Shown here piece by piece: positions 14,401 to 22,742 of a stretch of DNA of 33,598 bases. The notes below the pieces were generated by a model that searched no databases, was not told where the DNA came from, and worked only from the letters and a program-made list of their open reading frames with translations. How positions within the stretch are numbered: the stretch's first letter is position 1; every line of letters begins with the position of its first letter. Source of the stretch: Lachnospiraceae bacterium (lineage in GTDB: Bacteria; Bacillota; Clostridia; Lachnospirales; Lachnospiraceae); the NCBI GenBank assembly GCA_017521985.1, contig JAFXAZ010000065.1, forward strand, positions 1-33,598, read 5' to 3'. A program made the translations under genes and the position numbers.

Positions 14401-15510
14401 ATGAAACTTTTAATCGGCGGAGACGTTTGTCCTGCAAATGTTAATGATTTGTTTGAAATAGGAGATGCCGAAGTATTATTTGGCGATGTAATAAAAGCTT
14501 TTCATGCGGCAGATCGAGTACTTATAAATTTTGAGTGCGCGATGACAGAGAGCAAGGATAAAATTAAGAAAATCGGTCCTAATCTCAAAGCAACGCCAAA
14601 GTGTGCCAAAGTGCTTAAGGAAATTGGTGTTACGGATGTGGCTCTTAGTAACAATCACATTTTTGATTATGGCGTATGCGGGGTGAAGGACACACTTCAA
14701 TTATTGGAAAAATACGATATTAACTATACGGGTTTTGGGAAAAACTATGAGAATTCTCGTAAGAATTTAATAATACCGGCAGGTAATAAAACTGTTTCTA
14801 TAATAAATGTATGTGAGCATGAATACTGCTATGCTTTGGATGACAGAATGGGCGCGCGCCCATTTGATCCTTTTGATACCATTGAGGACATCCGAACTGC
14901 AAAAGAAGAATCGGATTTTGTAATTGTACTATATCACGGTGGAAAAGAACATTGTGAATATCCATCACCTCGTCTCATAAAGACATGTCGTTCTATGATA
15001 AAGAACGGTGCGGATGTGGTTCTTTGTCAACACAGTCATTGCATTGGAGGATACGAAAAATGGAATGGTGGTCACATTTTGTATGGACAGGGCAATTTTT
15101 ATTTCTGTAATCATCCTTCTAAAACAAGTGTGCAGTGGAATACAGGACTTTTGGTACAGTTAGATATTAATGATGAAATCAAAATTGATTTTCTTCCTGT
15201 AGAATCGGTGACTAATTCTTCTGGCATCCGTTTTGCAACTGGTGAAATAAAGGAAGAAATTATGGGACGATTTGCGGAACTTTCCAAAAGTCTTGCCGAT
15301 GGAACGTATCACAAAGGCTGGCATGACTTCTGTGAGAAACAGCTTGGATATCGTAGATGCATTGAGAATGCGGATGGTGGCGATATGGATATTTTTGCAG
15401 AAAAGTATACACACAATGAGCGTTTTGCGCATTATCTTCACTGTGAGGCCCATCAAGATGTATGGAGAGAACTTTATCGTTTGCCTTGGGAAATGCGTGA
15501 TCTAGACTAA
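14401..15510 (+). CDS. CapA-family (poly-gamma-glutamate synthesis-like) metallophosphatase
   Basis: A 369-aa protein of the CapA fold, a metallophosphoesterase relative. Motifs: GGDVCPAN at the N-terminus, NFECAMTE, ALSNNHIFDYG, VLYHGGKEHCEYP, QHSHCIGGYE and GQGNFYF. Unlike capsule CapA proteins it has no transmembrane anchor or signal peptide, so a cytoplasmic hydrolase is more likely than polymer synthesis. No capB, capC or pgs partner is present. The start is taken as the ATG at 14401; the in-frame ATG at 14395 is only a base or two from the AAGGGAAGG ribosome site. The gap before it (14257-14400) holds nothing recognisable. Its transcript probably ends at 15651-15697. Confidence 0.75.
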   Translation: MKLLIGGDVCPANVNDLFEIGDAEVLFGDVIKAFHAADRVLINFECAMTESKDKIKKIGPNLKATPKCAKVLKEIGVTDVALSNNHIFDYGVCGVKDTLQLLEKYDINYTGFGKNYENSRKNLIIPAGNKTVSIINVCEHEYCYALDDRMGARPFDPFDTIEDIRTAKEESDFVIVLYHGGKEHCEYPSPRLIKTCRSMIKNGADVVLCQHSHCIGGYEKWNGGHILYGQGNFYFCNHPSKTSVQWNTGLLVQLDINDEIKIDFLPVESVTNSSGIRFATGEIKEEIMGRFAELSKSLADGTYHKGWHDFCEKQLGYRRCIENADGGDMDIFAEKYTHNERFAHYLHCEAHQDVWRELYRLPWEMRDLD

Positions 15511-15590
15511 AATTAAACTGTAACAAAAGAGAAGAGTATCGTTCGAGATTGCCAGTCTTTTGATGCGAATTATACTAGGATGGTTACACC

Positions 15591-15616
15591 TAAATCATCC
15601 AAAGTATCGACAAAAA
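15591..15616 (+). repeat. Intergenic repeat, copy 2 of the 3589 element
   Basis: TAAATCATCCAAAGTATCGA followed by an A-rich stretch, matching 3589-3617. In the first location a complete gene lies between this element and the A2 leader; here the two are only about 125 bp apart. Confidence 0.5.
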
Positions 15617-15650
15617 CGAGTACTATAATTGTAAAAAATATTTATGATAT

Positions 15651-15697
15651 AACAAGTGTTGGTGGGGTATAGTCCTTACTGATGCTTGTTTTTTTAC
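15651..15697 (+). terminator. Rho-independent terminator after the CapA-like gene
   Basis: AACAAGTGTTGGTGGGG (15651-15667) pairs over 17 positions with 15674-15690 when G-U pairs are allowed (about six wobbles). Seven or more T follow. Because the wobbles favour only one strand, it is plus-strand specific. The region 15511-15977 otherwise holds duplicated leaders and a gene relic. Confidence 0.75.
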
Positions 15698-15739
15698 ATG
15701 CCAGACATTACCGCGGTGAAAGATAACTTTAACAACTTG

Positions 15740-15808
15740 AATAATTGGTAGGAAATAGAATTCTTTTTATTTATATCGGGACTGGTTTGACCTAAAATGA
15801 AAATGAGG
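15740..15808 (+). promoter_or_regulatory. Duplicated promoter-like leader A2, copy 2
   Basis: Second copy of the 5920-5985 leader, with TTTATA (15770-15775), 17 nt and TAAAAT (15793-15798) preserved. It could drive the amidohydrolase gene at 15978, across the phosphatase relic. Confidence 0.5.
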
Positions 15809-15839
15809 ATATTTTGTTAGGTGATTGTGAAACAAGATA

Positions 15840-16006
15840 GTAACTTTGAGTATAAATGAATAAAAAATGCAAAATAGAGAGTGTAATTGGAGAAGAGGAT
15901 ATCTGGAAGTGATACATTATATTTGAATGTAATGTGGGGCAGTTATTTACAACTAACACTGTTGGGCAAGGAGCTTTATGAGTTTGAAAGACCTGAGAAT
16001 TATTGA
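15840..16006 (+). pseudogene. C-terminal relic of a histidine phosphatase-metallophosphoesterase gene
   Basis: The frame ending at TGA 16004-16006 reads SGSDTLYLNVMW and, further on, ELYEFERPENY. The C-terminus of the intact 21453 protein reads GSDALYLNVMW and DIYEFTRPEY. The nucleotide match includes TTATATTTGAATGTAATGTG. Upstream, a single-base deletion relative to the intact gene (near 15880) shifts the frame, and similarity fades before about 15840. The amidohydrolase start codon and ribosome site lie inside the relic in another frame. Confidence 0.75.
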
Positions 16007-16784
16007 TTTTCATACACATCCATATTTAGAGCAGACAGAAAATCTTTGCAAGTATACAGAAAATTTTTTGCTTTCGCCAGAAGAAGTAAAAAAAGATTTA
16101 AAAAGGACAGGCATTGGGAAAATTTGTGGTTCTGTCATTAGTACAAAACAATTTTCCATAACTATGGGATATGAAGAAATACAAAAGTTAAATTCAAAAG
16201 CCATAGAGATAAAAAGGTACTATAATGATTTTTACGAACCGGGTTTTCATATACATCCTGCATTTGTAAAGGAATCTTTGAATACTATTGAATTTATGCA
16301 TCAAAATGGTTACAGACTTATTGGAGAAATCGTACCTTACTTGCATGGCTGGCTAGAAGCGGAGTTGGATTTTAGTAGTAAATCCCTTCAGGAAATATTG
16401 GCGCTTGCAGGAGAATATAATATGATATTTAGTTATCATGTCATGAAAGACTGGCAAGGGCAAATGGAGCAAATGATTGCAACAAATCCAAATGTGATTT
16501 TTGTGGCAGCACATCCTGGAAATAAAGCAAATTTTTTGATGCAGTTGGATAAAATGAAAAAATATGAAAATGCATATTTGGACTTGTCAGGTTTGGGATT
16601 ATATTTTTATGGCATGCTTCGGGAAGGCATTCGCTGTGTAGGTGATGAAAGATTTCTATTTGGAACAGATTATCCTATCATTAATCCTGCTATGTATGTA
16701 CAGGCAGTAAATTTTGAGCATATTTCTGAAGCAAGCAGAGAAAAAATATTTTATAAAAATGCAGAGAGAATCTTGCTATTGTAG
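15978..16784 (+). CDS. Amidohydrolase-family (TIM-barrel) metal-dependent hydrolase
   Basis: A 268-aa protein of the amidohydrolase-2 type. IIDFHTHPYLEQ (H12, H14) supplies the first metal ligands. HPAFV, FSYHVMKDW, VAAHPGNK, DLSGLG and LFGTDYPI follow in the usual order, with the last Asp as general base. Members hydrolyse or decarboxylate small cyclic or lactone-like substrates; sugar-lactone hydrolysis would fit the oxidoreductase next door but is inference. AAGGAG sits 5 nt before the ATG, and both are derived from the tail of a decayed phosphatase gene. The N-terminus MSLKDLR could therefore be partly novel; conserved sequence begins at IIDFHTH. Confidence 0.8.
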   Translation: MSLKDLRIIDFHTHPYLEQTENLCKYTENFLLSPEEVKKDLKRTGIGKICGSVISTKQFSITMGYEEIQKLNSKAIEIKRYYNDFYEPGFHIHPAFVKESLNTIEFMHQNGYRLIGEIVPYLHGWLEAELDFSSKSLQEILALAGEYNMIFSYHVMKDWQGQMEQMIATNPNVIFVAAHPGNKANFLMQLDKMKKYENAYLDLSGLGLYFYGMLREGIRCVGDERFLFGTDYPIINPAMYVQAVNFEHISEASREKIFYKNAERILLL

Positions 16785-16862
16785 CCTTTTTCTGTATGAA
16801 AGTGGAGTTATACAAAGAAAAGAGAATTTGAACATAGAATTATAGAAAGGAATGAATAAACT

Positions 16863-18146
16863 ATGAAAAAGAAACGTTATGTACAAGTAGGAACAGGAGG
16901 AAGAGCCAGATTTTTCTATCAGGCAGTAGCAAAAGATTATGCAGAAACAAGTGAGATTGTAGCATTCTGTGATGTAAATCAGACCAGGATGGATTATGCC
17001 AATGAGCAACTTCAGGTAGCAGGCGGCAAAAAAGTGCCTACTTACAAGCATTATGAATTTGAAAAGATGATTGAAGAAATCAAGCCGGACTGCGTTATTG
17101 TTACCAGTGTAGACCGAACTCATGATGAATATATTATTCGGGCTATGGAGCTTGGTTGCGATGTTATTACTGAAAAGCCAATGACTATCGATGAAAAGCG
17201 TGCACAAGCAATTATTGATGCACAGAAACGTACTGGAAAAGAGGTACGTGTATCCTTTAACTATCGTTATGCACCTGGTAATACTAAGGTACGCGAACTG
17301 ATTATGGATGGTGTAATAGGTGACGTGTTTTCTGTACATTTTGAGTGGTTTTTAAATACTAAGCATGGCGCAGACTATTATAGAAGATGGCATCGAAACA
17401 AAGAAAATAGCGGTGGTTTGTTAGTACATAAATCTACTCATCATTTTGACCTGGTAAATTTTTGGTTAAATTCTCAGCCTGAAACTGTATTTGCCATGGG
17501 GAGCTTAAATTTTTATGGACGTAATAATGCAGAGAAAAGGGGCGTAAAAGATTTCTATTATCGTTGTCATGGTAGTGAAATTGCAAAGAAAGATCCATTC
17601 TATTTGGATATGGAAGCTAGTCCGGTTCAGAAAGCACTGTATCTGGATGCAGAGCATGAGGATGGCTATATTCGTGACAAGAGTGTTTTCTCAGAAGAAA
17701 TCAGTATCGAGGATACTATGGGTGTAATGGTTCGTTACCAAAACAATGCAATTTTAACCTACTCTCTTAATACGTATATATCAAAAGAAGGCTTCCGCGT
17801 TGTATTTAACGGAAGTAAAGGCAGATTAGAGTATGATGTTTTAGAAAAGCCGTATGTAAATGCAGGTGGAGACAAAGAGAATGAGGGGGCGCTTGCTTAT
17901 AAAAAAATTACGGTATTTCCAATGTTTGCACCTTCTTATGAAGTTGAAATTGAGATGGCATCAGGTGGTCACGGTGGCGGTGATCCGATTCTCTTAAATG
18001 ATATTTTTGGTGTCCCGGTTGAGGATAAGTTCCACAGAGCAGCAAATCATGTGGATGGAGCTATGTCTATTTTGACTGGTGTTGCAGCAAATAAATCTAT
18101 TGCTTCTGGTATGCCGGTGCGGATTGACTCTTTGATGAAATTTTAA
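16863..18146 (+). CDS. Gfo/Idh/MocA-family sugar oxidoreductase
   Basis: A 427-aa NAD(P)-dependent dehydrogenase. An N-terminal Rossmann fold begins VQVGTGGRARFF. EKPMTIDEKRA is the family signature with the catalytic-site lysine, followed by VSFNYRYAPGN and LVHKSTHHFDLVNFW, where the histidine pair lies in the active site. The family oxidises or isomerises sugars, inositols and their derivatives. AGAAAGGA precedes the ATG. The serine hydrolase gene follows after 24 nt. In a catabolic locus it probably converts a released sugar to a keto form; the exact sugar is not readable. Confidence 0.9.
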   Translation: MKKKRYVQVGTGGRARFFYQAVAKDYAETSEIVAFCDVNQTRMDYANEQLQVAGGKKVPTYKHYEFEKMIEEIKPDCVIVTSVDRTHDEYIIRAMELGCDVITEKPMTIDEKRAQAIIDAQKRTGKEVRVSFNYRYAPGNTKVRELIMDGVIGDVFSVHFEWFLNTKHGADYYRRWHRNKENSGGLLVHKSTHHFDLVNFWLNSQPETVFAMGSLNFYGRNNAEKRGVKDFYYRCHGSEIAKKDPFYLDMEASPVQKALYLDAEHEDGYIRDKSVFSEEISIEDTMGVMVRYQNNAILTYSLNTYISKEGFRVVFNGSKGRLEYDVLEKPYVNAGGDKENEGALAYKKITVFPMFAPSYEVEIEMASGGHGGGDPILLNDIFGVPVEDKFHRAANHVDGAMSILTGVAANKSIASGMPVRIDSLMKF

Positions 18147-18170
18147 AAAACTATAGGAGCGGAATGAAAA

Positions 18171-19646
18171 ATGTTTGATTTTGTTTCACCGGAGCGTGTA
18201 GGTATTTCATCAGAACATGTTCTGAAATTCATACAGACTCTTGATGAATATAATTTTTGTACGCATTCTTTTATCATGGCAAGAGGAAAGCATATTTTTG
18301 CAGAAGGATATTATGCGCCTTTTACAAAAGATTTTAAGCATCGGATGTATTCGGTATCTAAAAGTTTTGTGGGTGTTGCAGTAGGACTTGCCGTGGAAGA
18401 TGGACTATTAAATCTAGAGGATAAATTTGTTAAATTCTTTCCGGATTATTTAAATGAGAACTCTAATAATCTATTGAAGGATATGACTATCCGGGATATG
18501 CTTACCATGGAGACGAGTCAGGCAAAACAGGTTAGATGGTTTACTTCTGATACAGTGGACCGTTGTGAAGTGTATTTCCGTACAGCTGCCAAGAGAGTTT
18601 CAGGAACTACATGGAAATATGATAGTCATGGGTCCTTTATGCTTGGCGTTATTGTAGAGAAGCTCACAGGAAAACCATTACTGGAGTATTTAAAGGAACG
18701 TTTTTTGCTACAAGGTGGTTTTTCAAAGGATGCATACTGCTTGCAATGTCCAGGAGGATACTCTTTCGGAGATTCTGGTATTATGTGTACAACGAGAGAT
18801 TTGCTAATATTTGCACGATTTGTTATGGATGGTGGTGTAATTGATAAAGTAAGGTACATGAATGAGGAGTTTCTTTTAGAAGCAACTAAAAAACAGGTTT
18901 CAAATAGTCATGGTGGTGAAATTGCATATAATACACATGGGTACGGTTATCAGATTTGGAAAGCACCAAACGATGGCTTTGCTTTTGTGGGAATGGGAGA
19001 CCAGTTTGCCATTTGTGATAGAGAAAAAGATTTTATATTTATTATAAACTCCGACAATCAGGGCAAATCTCCTATAACAAGGACAATCCTTTATCAAGAA
19101 CTATATAATACCATTGTAAAAAATCTGGGTGAACCACTTACGGAGAATGAGAAAGCTGTTACAGAGTTAAAGGCTTACATTGACAATCTTAAGCTTTTCT
19201 GCCTGAAGGAAAGTACAAAAAGTCCTTTTGCAGAGGAACTTAATGGCAGGACTTATATATTGGAAGAAAATCCAATGGGGATAGATTATGTACATTTCGA
19301 ATTGAAAGGTGACAAAGGTGAGATGACATATAAAAATGCCCAGGGAGTAAAGAAGTTGCCATTTGGCTTTGGCCACAACGAATTCTGCAAATTTCCACAG
19401 GAAAATTATTCAGATATTATTGCAAACATTCCAGTGGAAGGACATATGTACGATTGTGCTGTATCTGCAGATTGGCCGGAGGAAAGAAAATTAAGAATTA
19501 AAGTTCAGATTATTGATAAATACATGGGAAATATGAGTATGGAATTTGGCTTTAAGGATGATAAAGTTGGCGTTTACATGGAAAAGAATGCTGAGGCATT
19601 TTTGGAAGAATATTGTGGATATGCAAATGGCGTTTTACAAACTTGA
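18171..19646 (+). CDS. Serine hydrolase of the beta-lactamase/class C esterase fold
   Basis: A 491-aa protein. The first ~330 residues carry the penicillin-binding-fold motifs: S61-x-x-K64 in YSVSKSFVG, Y150-D-S152 in KYDSHGS, and FVGMGDQF in the third-motif position. The remaining ~150 residues form a separate beta-rich domain. There is no signal peptide, so it is probably a cytoplasmic esterase or amidase rather than a beta-lactamase or a cell-wall enzyme. It is cotranscribed with the Gfo/Idh/MocA gene. A role in deacylating the substrate is inferred. Nothing recognisable lies in 19647-19757 downstream. Confidence 0.85.
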   Translation: MFDFVSPERVGISSEHVLKFIQTLDEYNFCTHSFIMARGKHIFAEGYYAPFTKDFKHRMYSVSKSFVGVAVGLAVEDGLLNLEDKFVKFFPDYLNENSNNLLKDMTIRDMLTMETSQAKQVRWFTSDTVDRCEVYFRTAAKRVSGTTWKYDSHGSFMLGVIVEKLTGKPLLEYLKERFLLQGGFSKDAYCLQCPGGYSFGDSGIMCTTRDLLIFARFVMDGGVIDKVRYMNEEFLLEATKKQVSNSHGGEIAYNTHGYGYQIWKAPNDGFAFVGMGDQFAICDREKDFIFIINSDNQGKSPITRTILYQELYNTIVKNLGEPLTENEKAVTELKAYIDNLKLFCLKESTKSPFAEELNGRTYILEENPMGIDYVHFELKGDKGEMTYKNAQGVKKLPFGFGHNEFCKFPQENYSDIIANIPVEGHMYDCAVSADWPEERKLRIKVQIIDKYMGNMSMEFGFKDDKVGVYMEKNAEAFLEEYCGYANGVLQT

Positions 19647-19757
19647 ATGTTATTTAATAGTGTGTGAAAGTTTGTTCAGGAAATTGCCGAGACAGCGTAT
19701 CAGTCCTCTCAAGAGGAAAAGTATATTGTACTTTAGTAAATGGAAGGGAGAAGAAAG

Positions 19758-21449
19758 GTGAAAAAGTATAAGTATTTTGCACAGCATATGCATATGCATT
19801 CCTGTTATCAGCCCAGTGCCAGTATGGAAGGCCATATTTATCATGCTGCCAATTTAGGGATGAAATATATTTGGTTTACGGACCATGATATACGTATGGG
19901 AAGAAAAGTGCTTCAAGTAGACGACTTTGATTTCGAAAAGGACGATTTGTATGTTACAGAAGAAAGCGGACGTTCTTTGGGTTTTAAATTGATAAAAGAG
20001 AATCAGGAGAACTGTAAAGCGGAACTGACAAAAGATATCTGTTTTATAGGTTCACAGTGTTTAAAAATTTCTGCCTACTCAGATGATGCAGAGTGGAAGG
20101 GCGGTGGCGTTTATTTTTGGTCCAATGAAAAGCAGCATTGCAGCTCGCTTATGGCAGGAATGTCACTAGAGATAGCTGCTATGCTGGAAGAAAGTGCGGA
20201 CAGCCGTGTGATTTTTGATGTGAAACTGTCTGAACGTCCTCCAAAGAATGAGTGCGCACATCTTCTTTATGTAATCGGCAGCACGGAAGGACTGGAAGCA
20301 GCACATACAGCCATTATTCCGCTGATACCTGCGAAGGGCTGGCAGAAGTACAAGCTGGATTTATCCAATGATGTATTGCAGCAGAATGCGCTGGAGCATG
20401 GTGTCGGAGGCTTGGACAATGCTTTTGAAACACTGAGCATCATTGTAGAGTGCAGAAATGGTATTACAGAGGCTTATTTTGACGATTTAGTGATAAATGT
20501 AAAAGAGAAGTTTGAACCGGTACGCAATGTACAAAAAAAGGTTGCAAAAGAAAAGGGAGACCAGTACGGAGTAACTACTTTTGTAGCCACAGAAATTTCC
20601 ATGGCCGGACCTCACAAAAACTGCTTCTCTACTTCTGTACCGATTATTCCTTACGATGAATATGATTATAAAGTGACCCATGAGGAAGCTATTGAGTGGG
20701 TGAAAAAATATGGCGGCATTTTCGCATTGAACCATCCTTTGGAAAGATTTTATCAGGATGAAATAACTTGCGAGAAAGATGTACAGGACCGAGTTGACTG
20801 GCTTGCAAAAGACTTTATACAGCATAAGGTATGGGGAGCTACGTTGATGGAGGTCGGTTATCCCTTTGGACGCCGGGCATTTACTCAGAAGTCATATTTA
20901 AGCTTATGGGATCAGCTGACAGAGGCTGGAATTATTCTGACCGGTTATGGCAGCAGCGATAATCATTCCAACAAAACCAAATGGTATGATGGCAATAATT
21001 TCTGTAACTGGCTGGGTGTGGATGTTTTAGAAGCGGAGCCGGTAAGTGAGGAAGCTTTCGTAGAAGCTATGAAGTGCGGTAGAATCTACATGGGTAATCC
21101 AGTTGTACTGAAGGGCAATATTTGTTTCGAAACAGAGGAAGGCTTGCAAATGGGTTCTGTCATAACAGCAGATGATCCTAAGCAGTGTCAGAATATTCGC
21201 TTTTTCTGTGATAAGGCAAAGGTAGGTTGGAAATTCCGCTTGATATGCAATAGGCAGGCAGTTGCTGAAAAAATAATCAGCGCAGAGTCTTTTGAGTTTA
21301 AGTATGTAATGCAGCCTGAAAAACTTATAAATTTCACAAGAGCAGAATTATATGATGAAAATGGTGTATGTATTATGTTGACCAATCCGATTCATATCTG
21401 GCGAAAGGATTTAGGAGATGTTGAAGTTTCTGAAAAGAGAGAGGTGTAG
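19758..21449 (+). CDS. PHP-domain protein with a large beta-sandwich insertion
   Basis: A 563-aa protein in which the PHP fold is split. QHMHMHS (H10, H12, H14) and FTDHD (about residue 42) form the first part. Residues about 55-245 look like a carbohydrate-binding-type beta-sandwich (SQCLKISAYSD, then WQKYKLDLSND, then AYFDDLVIN). The PHP ligands then resume: TEISMAGPH, GGIFALNHPLE and GYGSSDNHSN. A short beta domain ends the protein. The start is set at GTG 19758, about 8 nt after AAGGGAG; an in-frame ATG at 19740 lies upstream of that ribosome site. The next gene follows after 3 nt. A phosphoesterase acting on a glycan-linked phosphate is a reasonable guess from the architecture, not shown. 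Confidence 0.75.
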   Translation: MKKYKYFAQHMHMHSCYQPSASMEGHIYHAANLGMKYIWFTDHDIRMGRKVLQVDDFDFEKDDLYVTEESGRSLGFKLIKENQENCKAELTKDICFIGSQCLKISAYSDDAEWKGGGVYFWSNEKQHCSSLMAGMSLEIAAMLEESADSRVIFDVKLSERPPKNECAHLLYVIGSTEGLEAAHTAIIPLIPAKGWQKYKLDLSNDVLQQNALEHGVGGLDNAFETLSIIVECRNGITEAYFDDLVINVKEKFEPVRNVQKKVAKEKGDQYGVTTFVATEISMAGPHKNCFSTSVPIIPYDEYDYKVTHEEAIEWVKKYGGIFALNHPLERFYQDEITCEKDVQDRVDWLAKDFIQHKVWGATLMEVGYPFGRRAFTQKSYLSLWDQLTEAGIILTGYGSSDNHSNKTKWYDGNNFCNWLGVDVLEAEPVSEEAFVEAMKCGRIYMGNPVVLKGNICFETEEGLQMGSVITADDPKQCQNIRFFCDKAKVGWKFRLICNRQAVAEKIISAESFEFKYVMQPEKLINFTRAELYDENGVCIMLTNPIHIWRKDLGDVEVSEKREV

Positions 21450-21452
21450 AGG

Positions 21453-22682
21453 ATGAAGATTTATGTTACAAGGCACGGTCAAGTAGCACAAAATGGAGCA
21501 TACTACAATGGAGATGCAGAAATACATTTGACAGAATTGGGCAGACAGCAAGCCACTCTGCTAGGCAGAAGAATGAGAGAGTCAGGATTTCAGGGAAAAA
21601 TTTATTCTTCACCGCTTTTGCGTACTATGGAGACAGCAGAACTGATTGCAGAAGAAACGGGTTCTGTAATTGTACCAGTTCCTTGGTTGCACGAAATCTT
21701 TTCAGACCAGTCTTGCATAGATGCTTATCAGGGATATTCTCTAGAAGGACTGAGAAAGTGTTATTCGCATATTGCTGATGATGTAGTGTTGGAATATCCG
21801 TGGTGGACAAAATATGCAGAAACCAGTGCAATGGTTTTAAACAGGGTTTCCAAAGGGCTGGAAGAATATCTAAGAGAAGGCAAAGAAGACGTTATTTTGG
21901 TAGGACATGGTGCTTCCGGAGGCGCTGCCCATGATTATCTACATTTACGAAAAGGCGAATTTATTTGGAATTGCTGTCTGGGTTTATATGATACCGAACA
22001 CCCTGAAAATAATTTTGGCAACGATGTTTCACATCTTCCAAAACATATGATAAGCGCCAATAAGATTATGGGAATGGATATTGATTTTGATATATACCTA
22101 AAAAAAGTGTATCCGATTAGTTTGCCTGATAAATTGCGAGAAGAAAAGGGAGTTAAGCTTTTACATATCGGTGATACCCATTCTATGACCTATCCATATT
22201 ATACACAAATTATTAAAATGGTAAAGCCTGATATTATCGTTCACACAGGTGATTCGGCGGATGAGGTAAAGGTAGGAAGAATTCCGGGGACTGAGGCAGA
22301 ATATCTGGAAAAAGTGCAGATTCTTCTTGATATTTTGAAGGAAGCAAAGTGTAAGGTTTACTGGGTACCAGGTAATAACGATTTGCCGAATGAAATTGCA
22401 AAAAGGGCTCCATTCATAGAGGTTGTGCAGCCTGATACAGTGTTGCAGATTGAAGGCGTATACTTCTGCTTAACGCATTCAAAGGAACAGATAACAAAGA
22501 AGGCGGATATTTATCTTTATGGACATGGCAAAAGAGCAGGAAATTGTGAATTAGAGAAGAGAGTACCGGGAAGCGATGCTTTATATTTGAATGTAATGTG
22601 GAATAATTATGTGTGTGTACTACCACAAAGAGATATCTATGAATTTACCAGACCGGAATATAAGGATAAGATTAGGAACTAA
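21453..22682 (+). CDS. Histidine phosphatase fused to calcineurin-like metallophosphoesterase
   Basis: A 409-aa protein with two complete phosphatase domains. Residues 1-200 are a phosphoglycerate-mutase-like histidine phosphatase: VTRHGQVAQNG (H8 nucleophile), SSPLLRTMETA and VGHGASGG (H152). Residues 232-400 are a YfcE/MJ0936-like metallophosphoesterase: HIGDTHSM (D241, H243), HTGDSAD (D267), VPGNNDLP, LTHSKEQ (H342) and YGHGK (H358). There is no frameshift between them, and the linker is about 30 residues. It is cotranscribed with the PHP gene. A relic of a second copy lies at 15840. Two sequential phosphate-releasing steps, such as diester then monoester cleavage, would explain the fusion; this is inference. 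Confidence 0.88.
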   Translation: MKIYVTRHGQVAQNGAYYNGDAEIHLTELGRQQATLLGRRMRESGFQGKIYSSPLLRTMETAELIAEETGSVIVPVPWLHEIFSDQSCIDAYQGYSLEGLRKCYSHIADDVVLEYPWWTKYAETSAMVLNRVSKGLEEYLREGKEDVILVGHGASGGAAHDYLHLRKGEFIWNCCLGLYDTEHPENNFGNDVSHLPKHMISANKIMGMDIDFDIYLKKVYPISLPDKLREEKGVKLLHIGDTHSMTYPYYTQIIKMVKPDIIVHTGDSADEVKVGRIPGTEAEYLEKVQILLDILKEAKCKVYWVPGNNDLPNEIAKRAPFIEVVQPDTVLQIEGVYFCLTHSKEQITKKADIYLYGHGKRAGNCELEKRVPGSDALYLNVMWNNYVCVLPQRDIYEFTRPEYKDKIRN

Positions 22683-22742
22683 TGAGAGCAGAAGTAGTTT
22701 TTAAGAAAAACGGAGTATCAAAATATTAATGGAGAAATAATT

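Noticed and set aside
14401-15510. Capsule (poly-gamma-glutamate) synthesis role and the symbol capA
   Set aside because: There is no membrane anchor and no capB or capC partner; only the fold is supported.
16776-17339. A 187-codon minus-strand frame opposite the oxidoreductase gene
   Set aside because: It is antisense to a well-supported Gfo/Idh/MocA gene and reads as low-complexity, Cys- and Ile-rich sequence without a start context.
18171-19646. Beta-lactamase resistance gene
   Set aside because: It has the S-x-x-K and Y-x-S motifs of the fold, but no signal peptide and an extra C-terminal domain; a cytoplasmic esterase is more likely.
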